Of a stretch of DNA of 64,000 nucleotides, positions 61,587 through 64,000 are shown piece by piece. The notes beneath the pieces were generated by a model. That model saw nothing but the letters and a program-made list of their open reading frames with translations. It did not search any database and was not told the DNA's origin. Position 1 is the first letter of the stretch. The number at the start of each line of letters is the position of its first letter. The position numbers and the translations under genes are program-made. The DNA comes from Betaproteobacteria bacterium (GTDB lineage Bacteria; Pseudomonadota; Gammaproteobacteria; Burkholderiales; Methylophilaceae), in assembly GCA_016868195.1 (NCBI GenBank), contig VGHQ01000001.1, forward strand, positions 124,001 through 188,000, given 5' to 3'.

Positions 61587-61798
61587 TGAATTTATCTATT
61601 TAAGTGTCACTAAATTACAAAGATTTTAGCATGGAGGTCGTTTTATCAAGGTTTCCAAAAAAAATAATGATTAGCTTAGAATATCAGGGGGATATGGCTG
61701 AAATTTAGGTCTAAAATGAGCGTTTTATCTTGTATAAAACCTCAAATATCGCTAAAATTCTCGCCTTCGTAATAAAAGATATTAATTAAAGGATAAAC
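61587..61798. other. Divergent murJ/rpsT intergenic region
   Basis: A 212-base gap, the largest without a gene. It holds a convincing promoter for rpsT and a weaker one for murJ (ATTTTA 61623-61628 and TATCAA 61644-61649 as read on plus). No tRNA, small open frame or terminator hairpin is evident. Confidence 0.6.
61730..61758 (+). promoter_or_regulatory. Sigma-70 promoter for rpsT
   Basis: TTGTAT (61730-61735), a 17-base spacer and TAAAAT (61753-61758). Predicted start is near 61766, giving a leader of about 33 bases with an AAAGGA ribosome-binding site. A GC-richer 'CTCGCC' discriminator follows the -10, as in stringently controlled ribosomal genes. Confidence 0.7.
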
Positions 61799-62062
61799 AT
61801 GGCAAATACCGCACAAGCTAGAAAACGTGCCCGCCAAGCAACGAAGCAACGAGCTCACAATGCAAGTTTGCGTTCAACTTTGCGTACTGCAATCAAAAAG
61901 ATTTTAAAAGCAATTCAATCAGGCGATAAAGTGGCTGCAAAAACATCTTTCCAAGAAAATGTTTCAGTCATCGACCGTATAGCTGACAAAAAGATTATTC
62001 ATAAGAACAAAGCGTCACGTCATAAACAACGCTTAAACGCAGCAATCAAATCAATGGCTTAA
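61799..62062 (+). CDS. rpsT: 30S ribosomal protein S20
   Basis: An 87-residue, Lys/Arg-rich helical primary-binding protein of 16S rRNA, starting '[21 protein letters not shown]' (broken at 20). It has the usual S20 length and the C-terminal '[18 protein letters not shown]'. It is monocistronic, divergent from murJ, as commonly seen in proteobacteria, and ends in a long hairpin shared with purK. Confidence 0.98.
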   Translation: MANTAQARKRARQATKQRAHNASLRSTLRTAIKKILKAIQSGDKVAAKTSFQENVSVIDRIADKKIIHKNKASRHKQRLNAAIKSMA

Positions 62063-62091
62063 TATCAAAGAGAGCTTCTCTCTTTGATATT
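62061..62091. terminator. Long hairpin between rpsT and purK
   Basis: AATATCAAAGAGAG (62061-62074), loop CTT, and its exact complement CTCTCTTTGATATT (62078-62091) form a 14-bp perfect stem. It spans the rpsT stop and the purK stop, which are convergent. No U-run follows on either strand, so it may act as a bidirectional 3'-end stabiliser or Rho-assisted terminator rather than a classic intrinsic one. Confidence 0.75.
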
Positions 62092-63241
62092 AAGCAATTC
62101 CTAAAAGTTTTCTTACTTCCATAGCCTTTTGAAAGGCTATTTCCAGTTTCTCATCTAGCACTGTAAAGTGGCCCATTTTGCGACCTGACCTTGCTTCGTG
62201 TTTGCCATAAAGATGCATTTTTAAACCAGGCTCTCTAAAGACTTTATCCCATTCAGGTTCTTTTGTTTTGCTATTTGTCCAAACATCACCCAAAAGATTC
62301 ACCATCACTGCAGATGAATGAAGTCGTGAGCTTCCGAGCGGGAGACCTGCTAATACCCTTACCTGCTGTTCGAACTGATTCGTCACAGTAGCATCAATGG
62401 TGTAATGCCCCGAATTATGTGGTCTAGGAGCAATTTCATTTACAAACACTTTGCCTTCACTGATAAAAAATTCGACACCTAAAACACCCACATAATTAAG
62501 TGCTTCAGCTAAGCGTTTTGCAAGTTGATCTACCAAATCATTGATTGCTTTTGCTGAGCGAGCTGGCACAATAGATACATCTAGTATGCCATTCGTATGG
62601 ATGTTCTCTGAAACATTAAATGTTTTGATATAGCCTTTTTGATCTCGGGCTAAAACCAAAGAAACTTCCATATCTAAAGGAAGCATTTTTTCTAATACAC
62701 ATTCTTTTTTTGAGAATTGATGAAATGCTTCTATAGCTTCTTTTTGCGATGCAACTCTTGCCTGACCTTTGCCGTCATAACCAAACCGTGCGACTTTCAA
62801 AATCGCAGGGTAAATAGAAGAAGTTTCCAAAGGAATGTCTTTATCTTCCCGAATAATTTCAAAAGGACCTACAGGGAGACCTGACTCTTTTAAGAAAGTT
62901 TTTTCTAGTATACGATATTGAGCAATTCTGACTGATTCTGCGGATGGACTTACATATATTTTTTTTGATAAAAAATCCATGCTATCAGCAGATACATTTT
63001 CAAACTCCGTAGTTACAGCTTCACATGTATTTCTGATCTCTTCCAATGCTGAAGAATCATCAAAGGCTTTGCATAAATGAACATCTGCGATGGCTCCTGC
63101 AGGACTATATGGATCGGGATCTAAAACAGTCACCTTATAGCCCATTTCGTGAGCTGCAATGACAAAAAAGCGGCCCAGTTGACCCCCTCCAAGAATGCCA
63201 AGCATCGCTGAAGGTAAAAGCGGTTGATCTGAATGACTCAA
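62090..63241 (-). CDS. purK: N5-carboxyaminoimidazole ribonucleotide synthase
   Basis: ATP-grasp enzyme adding bicarbonate to AIR in purine synthesis. The 383-residue protein has 'MLGILGGGQLGRFFVIAAHEMG' (split about 13-34), 'VTTEFENVSA', ATP-grasp 'LKVARFGYDGKGQ' and 'NEIAPRPHNSGHYTIDA'. It overlaps purE by four bases and is followed by the rpsT/purK hairpin. Confidence 0.97.
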   Translation of the reverse strand: MSHSDQPLLPSAMLGILGGGQLGRFFVIAAHEMGYKVTVLDPDPYSPAGAIADVHLCKAFDDSSALEEIRNTCEAVTTEFENVSADSMDFLSKKIYVSPSAESVRIAQYRILEKTFLKESGLPVGPFEIIREDKDIPLETSSIYPAILKVARFGYDGKGQARVASQKEAIEAFHQFSKKECVLEKMLPLDMEVSLVLARDQKGYIKTFNVSENIHTNGILDVSIVPARSAKAINDLVDQLAKRLAEALNYVGVLGVEFFISEGKVFVNEIAPRPHNSGHYTIDATVTNQFEQQVRVLAGLPLGSSRLHSSAVMVNLLGDVWTNSKTKEPEWDKVFREPGLKMHLYGKHEARSGRKMGHFTVLDEKLEIAFQKAMEVRKLLGIA

Positions 63242-63738
63242 GGCTTCTCCGATAAATTCATATCAATCACTTTTTTTGCTTGCTTCTCTCTAAAGATTTC
63301 AAGCTTTTTAGCTAACGCTTTATTTTCATGTGCCAAAACAGATACTGCAAAAAGTCCTGCATTTACAGCACCCGTTTCTCCAATAGCAAAAGTTGCTACA
63401 GGAATACCTCTTGGCATTTGAACAATAGATAATAAAGAGTCTTGACCTTGAAGATGTTTAGAAGGAATAGGTACACCTAATACAGGTAATGTTGTTTTAG
63501 AAGCAACCATGCCTGGCAGGTGTGCAGCGCCTCCAGCACCTGCAATAATAATTTGATACCCTTCTTTTGCAGCATGTTCGGCAAATTTAAACATGAGGTC
63601 TGGAGTTCTATGGGCTGAAATCACTTGAGCTTCATAGGGCACTTCAAAATCTGCAAGCATTTGTGCTGCAAACTTCATGACTGGCCAATCACTATCTGAC
63701 CCCATGATGATGGCTACAAGTTTTTTATTTTCTGCCAT
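63238..63738 (-). CDS. purE: N5-carboxyaminoimidazole ribonucleotide mutase
   Basis: Class I PurE that moves the carboxylate to C4, giving CAIR. The 166-residue protein has 'VAIIMGSDSDWPVMKFAAQ', 'VISAHRTPD' and 'IAGAGGAAHLPGMVAS', with the active-site His in SAHR. A GGGAG ribosome-binding site precedes the ATG. purE-purK is the usual pair, and the overlapping stop and start suggest coupling. Confidence 0.97.
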   Translation of the reverse strand: MAENKKLVAIIMGSDSDWPVMKFAAQMLADFEVPYEAQVISAHRTPDLMFKFAEHAAKEGYQIIIAGAGGAAHLPGMVASKTTLPVLGVPIPSKHLQGQDSLLSIVQMPRGIPVATFAIGETGAVNAGLFAVSVLAHENKALAKKLEIFREKQAKKVIDMNLSEKP

Positions 63739-63759
63739 ATAAAACTCCCTTTAAAAATC

Positions 63760-64000
63760 TTAAAGTAAAATTAAATTATCTCGATGAATCAAAGAAGGCT
63801 GATCAATGTAGCCTAATAAATTTTCTATCGCATTAGTGGACTTGCCCATAATTTTTTTTGTTTCAGTTGCATTGTAATTAATAAGTCCGCGTGCAATTTC
63901 ACGTCCTTCTGTATCCAAACAAAGGACCACTTCGCCCCGATCAAAATCTCCTTCGACTTTATTTACACCGATAGGGAGCAAACTCTTTCCTTCTTTTTTT
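63760..64000 (-). CDS. proB: Glutamate 5-kinase, C-terminal part (partial)
   Basis: Only the end of the gene is present; the reading frame continues past the window edge. The tail matches the PUA domain of long-form ProB: '[18 protein letters not shown]', '[11 protein letters not shown]' and a '[16 protein letters not shown]' ending. ProB catalyses the first step of proline synthesis. It precedes purE by 21 bases on minus. The 63981 TTG is not the true start. Confidence 0.93.
   Translation of the reverse strand, partial: KKEGKSLLPIGVNKVEGDFDRGEVVLCLDTEGREIARGLINYNATETKKIMGKSTNAIENLLGYIDQPSLIHRDNLILL

Overview
The window is AT-rich, very densely coded bacterial chromosome from a betaproteobacterium, most likely of the Methylophilaceae (methylotrophs of the OM43 / 'Candidatus Methylopumilus' type). 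This placement is an inference. It rests on an MxaD-like periplasmic protein (a methanol-oxidation accessory family), on betaproteobacterial gene orders (ilvBHC-psd, xseB-ispA-dxs-folE2, secB-grxC near gpsA, lptD-surA-pdxA-rsmA opposite amgK-murU), and on streamlining: most neighbours are 0-20 bases apart or overlap. I see no rRNA, tRNA, CRISPR array, insertion sequence or prophage, and no stretch above 300 bases lacks a gene. The longest gene-free gaps are 61587-61798, 19117-19290 and about 25313-25505.

Layout. 1-3463: end of a YggS-type gene, proC, mnmA, a convergent GST-like gene and nadC. 3537-7433: ilvB-ilvH-ilvC-psd (branched-chain amino acids, phosphatidylethanolamine). 7435-9531: rppH, a YVTN beta-propeller lipoprotein and mxaD, closed by a clear terminator. 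9580-14015: an esterase, then xseB-ispA-dxs-folE2 (isoprenoid and folate precursors). 14032-17612 (minus): rluE, a glutamine amidotransferase, aroC and an MFS transporter. 17633-19116: icd and a cold-shock gene. 19291-25312 (minus): amgK-murU-pepP-ubiH-second ubiquinone hydroxylase-dsbC. About 25506-30872: lptD-surA-pdxA-rsmA (outer-membrane biogenesis). 30940-37534: adk-leuS-lptE-holA-proA-nadD. 37515-42026 (minus): biotin operon bioB-F-H-C-D. 42141-47798: trmL, gpsA, SH3 protein, secB, grxC, gpmI and an EnvC-like protein. 47800-50817: yjbQ and clpB with a sigma-32-like promoter. 50891-55237 (minus): DUF2946-like protein, TonB-dependent receptor, Asp-box propeller with Cys/His motifs, thioredoxin-like protein. 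55267-61586 (minus): murJ-ribF-ileS-lspA-sulfite-oxidase-like. 61799-64000: rpsT, then purE-purK and the end of proB on minus.

Most of the window is core metabolism and envelope assembly. The least ordinary part is the four-gene envelope cassette at 50891-55237. It looks like a metal (possibly copper) acquisition or handling system, and a perfect inverted repeat lies just upstream of its receptor gene. Other points worth checking are a 22-bp perfect palindrome between nadC and ilvB, a possible BirA-like operator before bioB, an LptD with only two cysteines, and several antisense overlaps between convergent genes.
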